Of a stretch of DNA of 52,139 nt, positions 16,878-25,075 are shown piece by piece. A program made the translations under genes and the position numbers. Under the pieces are notes generated by a model. The model did not search any database. It worked only from the letters and a program-made list of their open reading frames with translations, and was not told the DNA's origin. Source of the stretch: UBA5336 sp039034035 (GTDB lineage: Bacteria; Pseudomonadota; Alphaproteobacteria; Caulobacterales; Hyphomonadaceae); NCBI GenBank assembly GCA_039034035.1, contig JBCCBN010000004.1, positions 1 through 52,139 on the forward strand. Direction: 5' to 3'. Positions within the stretch are counted from its first letter, which is position 1. Each line of letters starts with the position of its first letter.

Positions 16878-17632
16878 GATGCCGGCTCCACTGGCTGGGA
16901 CCGGCGGCCCTGGCGGCCGAGGCCTTCTTCCAGAAGCGCAGCCGACGCCGGTTCGATGCTCGATTCCAGTCGGCGCATCAGCGTCTTGCGGTCAAGGCCG
17001 GGCTCTATGGGCGGGAGAATGTCGAACACGATGGTTCCCGGGTGGCGGACAATCCCCTTTGCTGGCCAACAGAGGCCGGAATTTGTCGCCACCGGGACCA
17101 CTTGCAGCTCCAGATGCTTGTAGAACGCACCAATCCCGGCGGAGAAATAGGTGGTCTTGGCGCCAGGCGGGTGTCGGGTGCCTTCGGGATAGATCACGAA
17201 TTGGCGGTTCTCCTTCGCCCGTTCGGACGCCTGGGCGAGCATGGACTTGATCGTCCTCGAAAGGCCACCGCGGTCAATCGCAATCATCTGCAGCCGCAGC
17301 GCATACCAGCCCACAAAGGGATACCACAGCAGCTCTCGCTTCATGGTGATCACCGGATCCTTGAGGATCAGGAACGGGATGAAGACGTCCCACATGCATT
17401 GGTGCTTGGCCGCATAGACGACCGGGCCAGCCGGCAAGTTGCCGCTGCCGCGTATCTCGGTCCGGATACCGCATATGACTTCGAGCCCCCAACGCACCAG
17501 CCGCGTCCAGACCCGTATCCCGAACAGCAGGACGCCACGCGGCAGCAACAGCGATGGGAGCCAGATGATCCCCATCAGCACAAGCAGGCCATACATCCAG
17601 CCCAGAAACACAAGAGAGCGCAGAGCGTTCAT
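16874..17632 (-). CDS. plsC: 1-acyl-sn-glycerol-3-phosphate acyltransferase family
   Basis: A 252-residue PlsC-type lysophospholipid acyltransferase with two N-terminal hydrophobic segments. The catalytic HX4D motif is KHQCMWDVF and the acceptor-binding motif is YPEGTRHPPG. It would make phosphatidic acid from lysophosphatidate, or act on another lyso-lipid. It follows ftsX by 57 bp and overlaps the DUF2125 gene by 4 bp. Placement behind ftsEX is common in this group, but no division role is implied by sequence. Confidence 0.92.
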   Translation of the reverse strand: MNALRSLVFLGWMYGLLVLMGIIWLPSLLLPRGVLLFGIRVWTRLVRWGLEVICGIRTEIRGSGNLPAGPVVYAAKHQCMWDVFIPFLILKDPVITMKRELLWYPFVGWYALRLQMIAIDRGGLSRTIKSMLAQASERAKENRQFVIYPEGTRHPPGAKTTYFSAGIGAFYKHLELQVVPVATNSGLCWPAKGIVRHPGTIVFDILPPIEPGLDRKTLMRRLESSIEPASAALLEEGLGRQGRRSQPVEPAS

Positions 17633-17689
17633 GGCGGCGGTGTAAGCCGCTTATCGGTTGGCGTCACGGGGCGTGCGGCGTTTGAGCCG

Positions 17690-18562
17690 CTAATCGCCGG
17701 AAACCTTCAGCGCGCGCATCACAGTGATCCGCGCTGCGGTGCGGGCGGCCAGCGCGGCAATCACCGGCGTTGCAAAGAGGATGAGGAAATCCACGAGATC
17801 GAGGCTTAGCGTCGGCAACAGACCCGACCGCGCCCCTTGTGCCGTGGCAAAAGATAGCGCCAGCGCAACCGCCAGCAACGCCAGAAGCGCCCCGACCGTC
17901 CCCGCGCGCAGGCCCAGCGTCCAAAACCGGCGCTCGAACAGGCGCGAGATGAACCGGTCCGTCGCCCCCGACAGGTGCAACACGTCGACAATATCCTTCC
18001 GCGCCAGCAAGGCCGCATGGGTGGCAAAGGCAATCACCGATAGCGCGGTTGCCCCAAGCAGGAGCACGGTCGCCATCGCCACGACCCGAAGCACTGAAAG
18101 GGTCCGCCGCACATCGCCGGCCCATGCATCATGGGCGTCCACGAGGCCGCCAAAGCCGGCCGCGTCCAGCGTCTCCTGAAATGGCCCAGACCGGTCAGGC
18201 GTACCGGGCGCTGTCACCACGCTCATCACCAGTGGCATGGGAAGTCCGGCAGGCAACTCACCGCCCGCAAAACTGGGCGCGAGCAGCGCATTGATCTCCG
18301 CCCGCGAGAGGATGCGAGCCTCTTCCACCCCCTCCATCGCGGCGATCAGGTCGCGGGCTTCGTCGGCCCCTCGCCGGTCGGTATCCTTAAGCCGGATCGT
18401 GTATTCCCCCTCGACCGATGCGGTCCAGCTTTCAGCAGCCGTGTAGGTCGATCGCAGGCTCAGCGCGGCCACCGCTGCAAGAAAGCATAGGGCAACCACC
18501 ACGAAGAACAGAGCAGCCTCGCGCGCATCCTTCATCGGCAAGAGCGGGGTTTCCCTAGACAT
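17690..18562 (-). CDS. ftsX: cell-division ABC transporter permease FtsX
   Basis: Membrane partner of FtsE, coupling ATP hydrolysis at the divisome to peptidoglycan hydrolase activation. About 290 residues: a first membrane helix (ALFFVVVALCFLAAVAALSL), a periplasmic loop of ~130 residues, then three helices (VVAMATVLLLGATALSVIAF; LRAGTVGALLALLAVALAL; DFLILFATPVIAALAARTAA). The cytosolic motif DIVDVLHLSGATDRFI is typical. The ATG at 18562 overlaps the ftsE stop by one base, with GGGGG upstream; a GTG three bases earlier is also possible. Confidence 0.92.
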   Translation of the reverse strand: MSRETPLLPMKDAREAALFFVVVALCFLAAVAALSLRSTYTAAESWTASVEGEYTIRLKDTDRRGADEARDLIAAMEGVEEARILSRAEINALLAPSFAGGELPAGLPMPLVMSVVTAPGTPDRSGPFQETLDAAGFGGLVDAHDAWAGDVRRTLSVLRVVAMATVLLLGATALSVIAFATHAALLARKDIVDVLHLSGATDRFISRLFERRFWTLGLRAGTVGALLALLAVALALSFATAQGARSGLLPTLSLDLVDFLILFATPVIAALAARTAARITVMRALKVSGD

Positions 18563-19269
18563 CACGCCGCCCCCTGTTCGGCGTCCTTGACGACATAACC
18601 ATGTTCGAGCCGCAGGACGGGCGCGTTGAACTGTCCGATCAGCGACACATCATGGGTCGCCACCAGCACAGTTGTATTGAGGCGGCGGTTCAGCTCAACA
18701 AACAGGCGCAGCAGGCGCGTACCCATTTCAGGATCGACATTCCCCGTGGGTTCGTCAGCCAGCAGCAAGTCCGGCTTGTTGACCAGGGCGCGCGCAATCG
18801 CGGTGCGCTGTTGTTCCCCGCCAGAAAGCGTTGTCGGGTAGGCGCGCATCCGTGGACCAAGCCCGACCCATTTCAGCAAATCCTCCACGTCTTCCCGGTA
18901 GTCCGCTTCCTTCCGGCCCGCCACCCGGAGCGGTAGGGCCGCGTTCTCATACACGGTGAGATGGTCGAGCAGCCGGAACTCCTGGAACACCACGCCAACC
19001 CGGCGGCGGACCGCCGATAGCTGGTCCCGGCTGAGCAGTTGCGTGCGGCGCCCGAACAGCGCCACCTCGCCCAGCGACGGCTGAAGCGCCAGGTACATGA
19101 GCTTCAAAAGGCTGGTCTTGCCGGCACCAGACGGCCCGGTGAGGAAGGAAAAGCTGCCCGGTGTCAGCGCCAGGCTCAGCCCGTCCAGCACCGGATCAGA
19201 GCTGCCAAACCGGAGAGAGACCCCGTCAAGGCGCACGGCATAATCCATGGCAATATCAGGATGACGCAT
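18562..19269 (-). CDS. ftsE: cell-division ATP-binding protein FtsE
   Basis: A 235-residue ABC ATPase. Walker A GPSGAGKTSLLKLMY, Q-loop VFQEFRLLDHLTVYENAALPL, signature LSGGEQQRTAIARAL, Walker B LLLADEPTGNVDPE and the switch His (VATHD) are all present. The QEFRLL segment is typical of FtsE. I chose ATG 19269 because TAGGAG lies 7 bp upstream; the frame opens two codons earlier at a TTG. It is the first gene of the run ftsE-ftsX-plsC-DUF2125-glycosylase and is divergent from the zinc-ribbon gene. Confidence 0.94.
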   Translation of the reverse strand: MRHPDIAMDYAVRLDGVSLRFGSSDPVLDGLSLALTPGSFSFLTGPSGAGKTSLLKLMYLALQPSLGEVALFGRRTQLLSRDQLSAVRRRVGVVFQEFRLLDHLTVYENAALPLRVAGRKEADYREDVEDLLKWVGLGPRMRAYPTTLSGGEQQRTAIARALVNKPDLLLADEPTGNVDPEMGTRLLRLFVELNRRLNTTVLVATHDVSLIGQFNAPVLRLEHGYVVKDAEQGAA

Positions 19270-19355
19270 GGGCAAACTCCTACAGCCGGAGACCGGTGGC
19301 GGCCTGGCGCCGGCGAAGCGTAGACCAAACCTGCGAATTGGGCGACAAAACGGCC

Positions 19356-20060
19356 ATGATCATCACCTGCGACGTGTGCCACACTACCTATCATGCCGAC
19401 GCCTCAACCATTGGCGAAGAGGGCCGGCAGGTGAAGTGCGCCTCGTGTGGCCACACCTGGTTCGTCAACGCCGATGGCCGGGCGGGCCAACCGCGGCCCG
19501 CCGTGACATCGGCACACACCTCATATTTGCGCACCGTTCATGAAAGACAGGTGAAGCGCAGCCGGTTTGCGGCGGTTGGGGCGTGGGCTGCTGTGTTCGC
19601 GGTGGCGATGACCCTCCTGGCAGGCGCCGTGATCAACCGCGACAGCGTGGTGCAGCAATGGCCACGCCTCGCCAGCGCCTACACCTTCATCGGACTGCCC
19701 GTGAACCAGTTCGGCGTCGAGTTCGAGAATGTCGAGCGCCGGCGGGACCTGGTCGGCACGGTGCCGGTGCTGACGGTGGCGGCCGATGTCCGGAACCCCG
19801 GAGAGCGCGCGCGCCAGGCTCCCCGGGTGCGGATCGGTCTGCTCGATACCCATGGCCAGCGGATCGCGGAGTTCGAGGCAGATGTCGCGCCGGCGGTGAT
19901 CGAGCCGGGTGACGCGGGCCGTTTCGAAGCGGTGATGGAGAACCCGCCCGCCGATTCCTACACGCTGGACTTGCGCTTCATGCACCCCACCGGTCGCGAA
20001 ACGTCGGCCGAAACGGGCTCAGCCGCGCTCGCCACATCCGCAGACTCCAGCGCACCATGA
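19356..20060 (+). CDS. MJ0042 zinc-ribbon / DUF3426 membrane protein
   Basis: A 234-residue protein. The N-terminal zinc ribbon is CDVC ... CASCGHTWF (two CxxC pairs, residues 5-38). A basic linker leads to one membrane helix (about residues 72-92, AVGAWAAVFAVAMTLLAGAV). The C-terminal DUF3426-like beta domain ends with RFEAVMENPPADSYTLDLRF. This architecture is widespread in proteobacteria with no settled function. It is divergent from ftsE by 86 bp and overlaps hpt by 4 bp, so the two are coupled. The longer open frame upstream lacks similarity. Confidence 0.85.
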   Translation: MIITCDVCHTTYHADASTIGEEGRQVKCASCGHTWFVNADGRAGQPRPAVTSAHTSYLRTVHERQVKRSRFAAVGAWAAVFAVAMTLLAGAVINRDSVVQQWPRLASAYTFIGLPVNQFGVEFENVERRRDLVGTVPVLTVAADVRNPGERARQAPRVRIGLLDTHGQRIAEFEADVAPAVIEPGDAGRFEAVMENPPADSYTLDLRFMHPTGRETSAETGSAALATSADSSAP

Positions 20061-20581
20061 CCAGACCACGAGACATCGAAACCGTCGTTTCGGAAGCTGC
20101 GCTGCAAGCCGGCATCGCTGCGCTGGCTGAACAGTTGAAGCCGCGCATGAGCGGAGACTGGACCCTGGTCAGCATCCTGATCGGCGCAACCCCGTTTACC
20201 ACTGACCTTATGAAGGCCCTGGCCCGCATCGATGTGCACCCGGTCCTCGATGTCTTGTGGCTTGAAAGCTACCGGGACGCTCGCGAAAGCAGCGGCCGCG
20301 TGGTGGTGCGGGCGGACCTTTCACGTCCGGTCACTGGCAAAGGCGTCCTGATCGTCGACGATGTGTTCGACACCGGTCGCACCCTCGCCTTCGCGCGCCA
20401 GCACATGCTGGCCAAGGGCGCCCGCGAAGTGATCACCTGCGCGCTCGCGGTCAAGCCTGACGCGCCCGCTGACGGTGTCGATTTCCACGCGGTGAATGCG
20501 CCCGACCGGTTCCTTGTGGGCTACGGCATGGACGATGCGGGCCGGTATCGGGGCTTGCCCTTTATCGGCGCCGTTGATTGA
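20057..20581 (+). CDS. hpt: hypoxanthine phosphoribosyltransferase-like
   Basis: A 174-residue type I phosphoribosyltransferase. The PRPP-binding loop is VLIVDDVFDTGRTLAFA. VSILIGATPFTTDLMKAL and the C-terminal PDRFLVGYGMDDAGRYRGLPFIG match hypoxanthine(-guanine) PRTs, including the GYGxD element. It would salvage hypoxanthine or guanine to IMP or GMP in the cytosol. The ATG overlaps the preceding stop (ATGA). It converges on cenR with a 6-bp gap, leaving little room for terminators. Confidence 0.9.
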   Translation: MTRPRDIETVVSEAALQAGIAALAEQLKPRMSGDWTLVSILIGATPFTTDLMKALARIDVHPVLDVLWLESYRDARESSGRVVVRADLSRPVTGKGVLIVDDVFDTGRTLAFARQHMLAKGAREVITCALAVKPDAPADGVDFHAVNAPDRFLVGYGMDDAGRYRGLPFIGAVD

Positions 20582-20587
20582 TCAGGG

Positions 20588-21274
20588 TCAAGGCTGGAGC
20601 CGATATCCCCCGGCATCGGTCAGCAAGATGCGCGCATTCGACGGGTCTGGTTCGATCTTTTGGCGCAACCGGTACACATGGGTTTCCAGCGTGTGGGTCG
20701 TGACATTGGCATTATAGCCCCACACTTCCGATAGAAGCTCGTCGCGGGGAACGGTCTTGCCCGTCGCCCGGTAGAGATATTTGAGAATATTGGTTTCCTT
20801 CTCGGTCAGGCGGATCTTCTTCTCATCCGCCGTCATCAGGACTTTCATGGCCGGACGGAACTCATAGGGCCCGACCTGGAAGGTCGCATCCTCGCTCTGC
20901 TCGAAGGTGCGAAGCTGGGCTCTTACCCGGGCCAACAGGACCGAGAACCGGAACGGTTTTGTCACATAGTCATTGGCCCCGGATTCGAGCCCGAGGATCG
21001 CGTCAGCATCGGTGTCCTGTCCCGTCAGCATGATCACCGGCGTGTTGACGCCCTTGGCCCGTAACTGCTTGCAGGCTTCGCGGCCATCCATGTCCGGCAG
21101 GTCCACATCGAACAGAATCAGGTCCACGCGCTCCTTTTCCGCCACCTCCATGCCAGCGCGGGCGGTACTCGCACCAATCGCGGCAAAACCGTCATGCATG
21201 TCGAATTGCTCTGCGAGGGCTTCGCGCAAATCATCGTCATCATCGATAAGAAGGATTGTTTTTTCAGTTGACAT
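20588..21274 (-). CDS. cenR: OmpR-family response regulator (CenR-like)
   Basis: A 228-residue receiver plus winged-helix protein. The acidic pocket is DDDDD (residues 11-15), the phospho-acceptor Asp56 (LILFDVDLPDMDG), Thr84 and Lys106 (NDYVTKPF). The DNA-binding half shows IRLTEKETNILKYLYRATGK and VTTHTLETHVYRLRQKIE. Wording in both domains resembles CenR, the essential envelope regulator paired with kinase CenK in alphaproteobacteria. The start at MSTEKTILL is preferred over the longer open frame. No kinase gene is adjacent, as usual for cenR. Confidence 0.85.
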   Translation of the reverse strand: MSTEKTILLIDDDDDLREALAEQFDMHDGFAAIGASTARAGMEVAEKERVDLILFDVDLPDMDGREACKQLRAKGVNTPVIMLTGQDTDADAILGLESGANDYVTKPFRFSVLLARVRAQLRTFEQSEDATFQVGPYEFRPAMKVLMTADEKKIRLTEKETNILKYLYRATGKTVPRDELLSEVWGYNANVTTHTLETHVYRLRQKIEPDPSNARILLTDAGGYRLQP

Positions 21275-21310
21275 GGGTCTCGTCTCCAACACGCGACTGA
21301 CTTGTGCCAT

Positions 21311-21330
21311 TCCTTGCATCTAGACAAGGA
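21311..21330. promoter_or_regulatory. inverted repeat between cenR and the L,D-transpeptidase gene
   Basis: TCCTTG-N8-CAAGGA lies within the 97-bp divergent region. Six-base arms with an eight-base spacer fit a dimeric regulator site, possibly autoregulation by the response regulator, but no known consensus is matched. Confidence 0.3.
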
Positions 21331-21371
21331 TTGCCTCCGTAACACCAAGATCACGACTTTGGGAGAGCCTG

Positions 21372-21881
21372 GTGATCAGCCACTTCACCGCCCACGCTGA
21401 CGGACTGTTCGATGGAAAAGGCGTGCGCATGCGCTGTGCCATCGGCAAGGCCGGTATCGTCTCCCCCGACACCAAACGCGAAGGCGACGGAACCTCCCCG
21501 CGCGGCACCTGGCCGATGCGCCACGTGCTCTACCGCCCTGACCGCGAAACACCGCCCGAAACCGGCCTAGAATGCATCCCGCTCAGCCCCCATGATGGCT
21601 GGTGCGATGACCCTGCCAACCCGCTCTACAATCGCCCCGTATCGCTGCCCTTCAGCGCCTCCCATGAAAAATTGTGGCGGGACGACGCAATATACGACCT
21701 GATCGTCGTGCTGGGGCATAATGATGATCCGGTTATCCCGGGTAACGGCAGCGCGATCTTCTTCCACCTTGCCCGGCCTGACTATTCGCCCACCGAAGGG
21801 TGCGTCGCCCTCAGCCGGCCCGACTTCCTGACGGTACTGGCGCTTTGCGGCCCGGGCTCCACCCTCGAAATCGCGCCCTAG
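21372..21881 (+). CDS. L,D-transpeptidase (YkuD) family protein
   Basis: A 169-residue YkuD-fold protein. The catalytic motif is HLARPDYSPTEGCVALSRPD, with the His and the SxGC-type Cys in the form TEGC (Thr replaces Ser). No signal peptide is visible, as in several short alphaproteobacterial YkuD homologues. The family crosslinks peptidoglycan by 3-3 bonds or attaches proteins. The start is GTG, with GGGAGAG upstream. It is divergent from cenR and convergent with yggS. Confidence 0.87.
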   Translation: MISHFTAHADGLFDGKGVRMRCAIGKAGIVSPDTKREGDGTSPRGTWPMRHVLYRPDRETPPETGLECIPLSPHDGWCDDPANPLYNRPVSLPFSASHEKLWRDDAIYDLIVVLGHNDDPVIPGNGSAIFFHLARPDYSPTEGCVALSRPDFLTVLALCGPGSTLEIAP

Positions 21882-21893
21882 ACGCTGTGTCCC

Positions 21894-22568
21894 CTAAACC
21901 GGCAAACGCTCCCCGAAAAAGCGCGATCCGATGCGCACATGGGTCGCCCCCATCCGGGCCGCCAGCTCGAAGTCCCCGCTCATCCCCATCGACAAGCCCG
22001 CAAGGCCCAACTCGCCCGATAGCTTTGCAAGCAGGGCAAAGTGCGGTGCCGCCGGTTCACCCGCCGGCGGAATGCACATCAAACCGGACACCTGCAAGCC
22101 GCACTCTCCGGTCGCGAATTGGTGCAGCGCTCCGAGGTCCCCCGGCACGACACCGGCTTTTTGGGGCTCCTCCCCGGTATTGACCTGAATAAAGCAAACA
22201 AGCCGTCGGCCATGCTTTTCCATCGCCACCGCGAGCGCTCTGGCGAGCTTTGGCCGATCCAACGTTTCGATCACGTCGAACAGCGCGACGGCATCGTCGA
22301 CTTTGTTTGTCTGCAGCGGCCCTATCAGGTGCAGTCTCAGATCCGGACGGCTTTCGCGCCGATGGATCCACCGCGCCTGGGCCTCCTGCACGCGGTTTTC
22401 GCCGAACACACGCTGGCCCGCCGCAAGCGCGGCGTCGATCCGGTCATCGGGCTGGCGCTTGCTCGCCGCGACCAGCGTGACAGCCCGCTCGGGGGCAGCC
22501 GCCGCCAGCGCGTCGAGGCACTGGTTTCGCCGTTCCCACAAGGGTACTTCCGGACTATCGAGAGACAT
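21894..22568 (-). CDS. yggS: YggS family pyridoxal-phosphate homeostasis protein
   Basis: A 224-residue PLP-binding TIM-barrel protein. The N-terminal strand VTLVAASKRQPDDRI contains the PLP Lys. FGENRVQEAQARW, LHLIGPLQTNK, CFIQVNTGEEPQKAG, GLMCIPP and the end GLSMGMSGDFELAARMGATHVRIGSRFFG are diagnostic. It binds PLP and buffers its level rather than catalysing a known reaction. ATG 22568 has GGAGGAAA upstream. The start overlaps the first candidate start of the divergent ThiE-like gene (CATG shared), so the two genes have no intergenic space unless the latter begins at 22609. Confidence 0.93.
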   Translation of the reverse strand: MSLDSPEVPLWERRNQCLDALAAAAPERAVTLVAASKRQPDDRIDAALAAGQRVFGENRVQEAQARWIHRRESRPDLRLHLIGPLQTNKVDDAVALFDVIETLDRPKLARALAVAMEKHGRRLVCFIQVNTGEEPQKAGVVPGDLGALHQFATGECGLQVSGLMCIPPAGEPAAPHFALLAKLSGELGLAGLSMGMSGDFELAARMGATHVRIGSRFFGERLPV

Positions 22569-23223
22569 GACGACACTTTCCTCCAAAAAGCCTGCCCGCC
22601 GGCACCTCATGTCAGCGGCGCGGGCCGCGCGGAGGACGCTCCCAGCCAATATTCCGCCGGCCTTTGTGCTGACCGATCCAGGCCGGTTGCCCGCCAGCCA
22701 GCTCCTGACCCTGTGCTTACCGCCAGGATGGGGTGTGATCTACCGTCATTTCGGCGCTGACACCCGAATTGACGAAGCCCGAGCCGTCCGCGCCTATTGC
22801 ACCCGTCGCCGCCTGACATGTCTCATCGCCAACGATCCATGCCTTGCGGCGGCGGTCGGCGCTGACGGCTTACACTGGCCTGAACGCCAGGCTGGCGCGG
22901 CGCGGCGATGGACCGACCGGTTTTCGATCATGACGATGAGCTGGCATGCCGCCCGACCGGTGACACACGCCCCTCTCGGCATCGATGCTGTCCTGGTGTC
23001 TACCGTGTTTCCATCCCGCTCGCCCACCGCATCGGCCGCAATGGGTGCCCGCCGGTTTCGAATGCTCGCTCGGAAGAGCGAGCCGCCCATCTTCGGATTA
23101 GGCGGCGTCACCCCTGCGACAGCGGGGAAGATCGCATGCGTCGCCGGTCTGGCTGGAATCGAAGGGTTCCGCTGCTTCAGCGGTCCCGCGCAACACCGGT
23201 CTTCAAATGTGGAAACGGCCTAG
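22567..23223 (+). CDS. thiamine-phosphate synthase-like (ThiE/TenI) protein
   Basis: A TIM-barrel protein of 218 residues, or 204 if it starts at ATG 22609. Family features: FVLTDPGRLP near the start, TCLIANDPCLAAAVGADGLHWPER in the middle, and IFGLGGVTPATAGKIACVAGLAGIEGFRCF at the C-terminus for the phosphate loop. The Lys/Arg-rich substrate residues of true ThiE are not obvious and GADGLHWPE replaces GADGVHLGQ. It may therefore be a divergent paralogue rather than the housekeeping enzyme. Other thi genes are not nearby. The 3' end overlaps the NtrZ-like gene tail to tail by 4 bp. Confidence 0.75.
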   Translation: MTTLSSKKPARRHLMSAARAARRTLPANIPPAFVLTDPGRLPASQLLTLCLPPGWGVIYRHFGADTRIDEARAVRAYCTRRRLTCLIANDPCLAAAVGADGLHWPERQAGAARRWTDRFSIMTMSWHAARPVTHAPLGIDAVLVSTVFPSRSPTASAAMGARRFRMLARKSEPPIFGLGGVTPATAGKIACVAGLAGIEGFRCFSGPAQHRSSNVETA

Positions 23224-23675
23224 AAGCGGAACGCAGACCGCAGCCGGATGCCTGTCTCGATATCCTGATCGTCCCATTCGGACTGGTCATCGAGATCCTG
23301 CGCACCCACGCTGACATCACCGCCAACTGAAATGCGCGGCGTGATCTGGAAAGTGGCACCGGCCGCCATCTCTTCCTGCGGCAAGGCCGAATTGTCGCTG
23401 CGGGTCAGGACATCCAACGTCAGCTCCCAACGGCCCGTCTTGAGCCATTGCAGCTTGAGGTCCCGTTGCGCAAAACCCTCAGGCGCTGCCTCAGGCGTCA
23501 CGAAGCCGGGATCGGCCAATGTGAATTGCTGGAACCAGGCTGGCGGCTCGGTCACGGAAACCGCTTCAGCCGCTGTGAGGTCGATCGGCTCAGGCGCAGG
23601 CACAATGACGGTCTCAGCGAACGCCGCCGGCGCTGCCACAACCAATGTGCCAAGAATAGCCTTGAGCCCGGTCAT
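23220..23675 (-). CDS. ntrZ: NtrZ family periplasmic regulatory protein (probable)
   Basis: A 151-residue exported protein with a signal peptide cleaved after AAPAAFA (about residue 20). The C-terminal half (AAGATFQITPRISVGGDVSVG ... DIETGIRLRSAFRF) resembles NtrZ, the Caulobacter periplasmic inhibitor of the histidine kinase NtrY. The position also fits: as I recall, ntrZ precedes DUF3576-leuS-lptE-holA in Caulobacter, although here a porin gene intervenes. The partner kinase NtrY is not in the window. The assignment is from pattern and synteny, not alignment. Confidence 0.65.
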   Translation of the reverse strand: MTGLKAILGTLVVAAPAAFAETVIVPAPEPIDLTAAEAVSVTEPPAWFQQFTLADPGFVTPEAAPEGFAQRDLKLQWLKTGRWELTLDVLTRSDNSALPQEEMAAGATFQITPRISVGGDVSVGAQDLDDQSEWDDQDIETGIRLRSAFRF

Positions 23676-23751
23676 ACCCTCATCTCCTCAGCAGCCTTTA
23701 TGACCCACATCCGATGAAACGAACATTAAAGATGTGGTCACGGCGGCGATT

Positions 23752-24981
23752 CTACAATGAGAGTGATAATTCGATCACAATTCCGCCACGTTTGAACGCT
23801 TTTCGCCCGATCTGCGCCGCGTTCACCGCTTCGACATCCTGGTAACCAACGGTAAACGTTCCGTATTTTCCCACGGCACGGCTGACGCCAACCGAATAGG
23901 CATCGCCACCCAGCGACACCGAATCCGCGTCCGTTCGCGCCATCGTGATAGAGCCCGTCCAGTCCTGCCAGGCATAGGCGCCACCCAGCGACCAGGCGGA
24001 ATAGTCCCCGAGGGGCGCGCCTTCATCGCTCTCCAGATAAGACACGCCGAAGCTCACATCGCCGCGGGAAACCTCTCCACCCGCCGACCAGGTCTCAACC
24101 GATCCGCCCACCGACGCCTCCGCCCCGCGCGCTTCGAGATCGGCGGCGCCATAGCCCAGCCCTGCGCGAATCCGGGTGCCGGAAGAGCGAAACCGGTGTG
24201 ACACGTTCAGGCCGAATTCGGTGATCGACTGAAGCTCTTGCCCGTCAGAGCCGCCGCCTCGAAACACGGGATTGCGATCAAGACCCGACCGGTCTGCAAC
24301 CGGCGTGTAGGACAGCCCGGCCCGCACACCCAGTATGCGGGGCGTGGTGTAGGACAGCTTTTCCGCTGGCCCCGTGAGGTCGGCCCGGGTCCGCGCAATG
24401 CTCAGTCCGGTCACATCGAGGCGTGCCCCCTCCGCCCGCGCCATGGAGAAGACATCGACATCTCCCTCCTGAAACCGCGCCGCCACGCCCAGATCCCGGC
24501 CCAGAGTGATCTCGCCATAACCGCCGCTGACATAGATAAACGCCAATTCAAGCGATCCGCGCGCGCCGGCCTCTACCGCTTCGTTCGCATTCGAAAGCCC
24601 CGAAAACGCACCAACCACCGTTCCATCACCCGGAATTGGACTGCCCGCGCCGCCGGGCCGGTTCGGATGATCGCGCTGCGCCCGCCAGACCAGCCGCCCT
24701 CCGATTTCCGCGCCGTTATCGAGCACGTACTCCGCTCGGGCCCCAAGTTCCAACTCAGCCAGGGCCGCCTGAGAGGCACGCGCCCCGCCAAGCCCGTCAT
24801 CGCTCCGTCCATCGATCCCCGGCGCAAGCACCACCGAAAGCGATGCGATCGGTTCGGCCTGAAACCGGTCGCCAACGGCCTGTGCCGCAGCGGGAAGCGC
24901 TGCGCCCGAAGCCCCGATCACCGACCCGACAATCCATGCCGTGCGGGACAGAGCCGACACGCGATCGCGAATTTGAACCAT
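23752..24981 (-). CDS. outer-membrane porin
   Basis: A 409-residue beta-barrel protein with a signal peptide ending AAALPAAAQA. Alternating amphipathic strands run throughout (AEYVLDNGAEIGGRLVWRAQ; GEITLGRDLGVAARF; SLGGDAYSVGVSRAVGKYGTFTVGYQDVE). The C-terminus GGIVIELSLSL is a terminal strand, although it ends in Leu rather than Phe. The pattern fits the Gram-negative general porin family (Porin_4-like). The start at 24981 is preferred because GGAGAAG lies upstream. It probably forms diffusion pores; selectivity is unknown. It lies 76 bp upstream of ntrZ on the same strand. Confidence 0.85.
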   Translation of the reverse strand: MVQIRDRVSALSRTAWIVGSVIGASGAALPAAAQAVGDRFQAEPIASLSVVLAPGIDGRSDDGLGGARASQAALAELELGARAEYVLDNGAEIGGRLVWRAQRDHPNRPGGAGSPIPGDGTVVGAFSGLSNANEAVEAGARGSLELAFIYVSGGYGEITLGRDLGVAARFQEGDVDVFSMARAEGARLDVTGLSIARTRADLTGPAEKLSYTTPRILGVRAGLSYTPVADRSGLDRNPVFRGGGSDGQELQSITEFGLNVSHRFRSSGTRIRAGLGYGAADLEARGAEASVGGSVETWSAGGEVSRGDVSFGVSYLESDEGAPLGDYSAWSLGGAYAWQDWTGSITMARTDADSVSLGGDAYSVGVSRAVGKYGTFTVGYQDVEAVNAAQIGRKAFKRGGIVIELSLSL

Positions 24982-25075
24982 CGGTCTTCTCCACAAACGC
25001 ATATCGAGACTGGCAGCCCTTGGGAGCCCTTGTTATAGCTCCGCTGTCAAGACACTCGCCGATGTCAGAGGTTCC

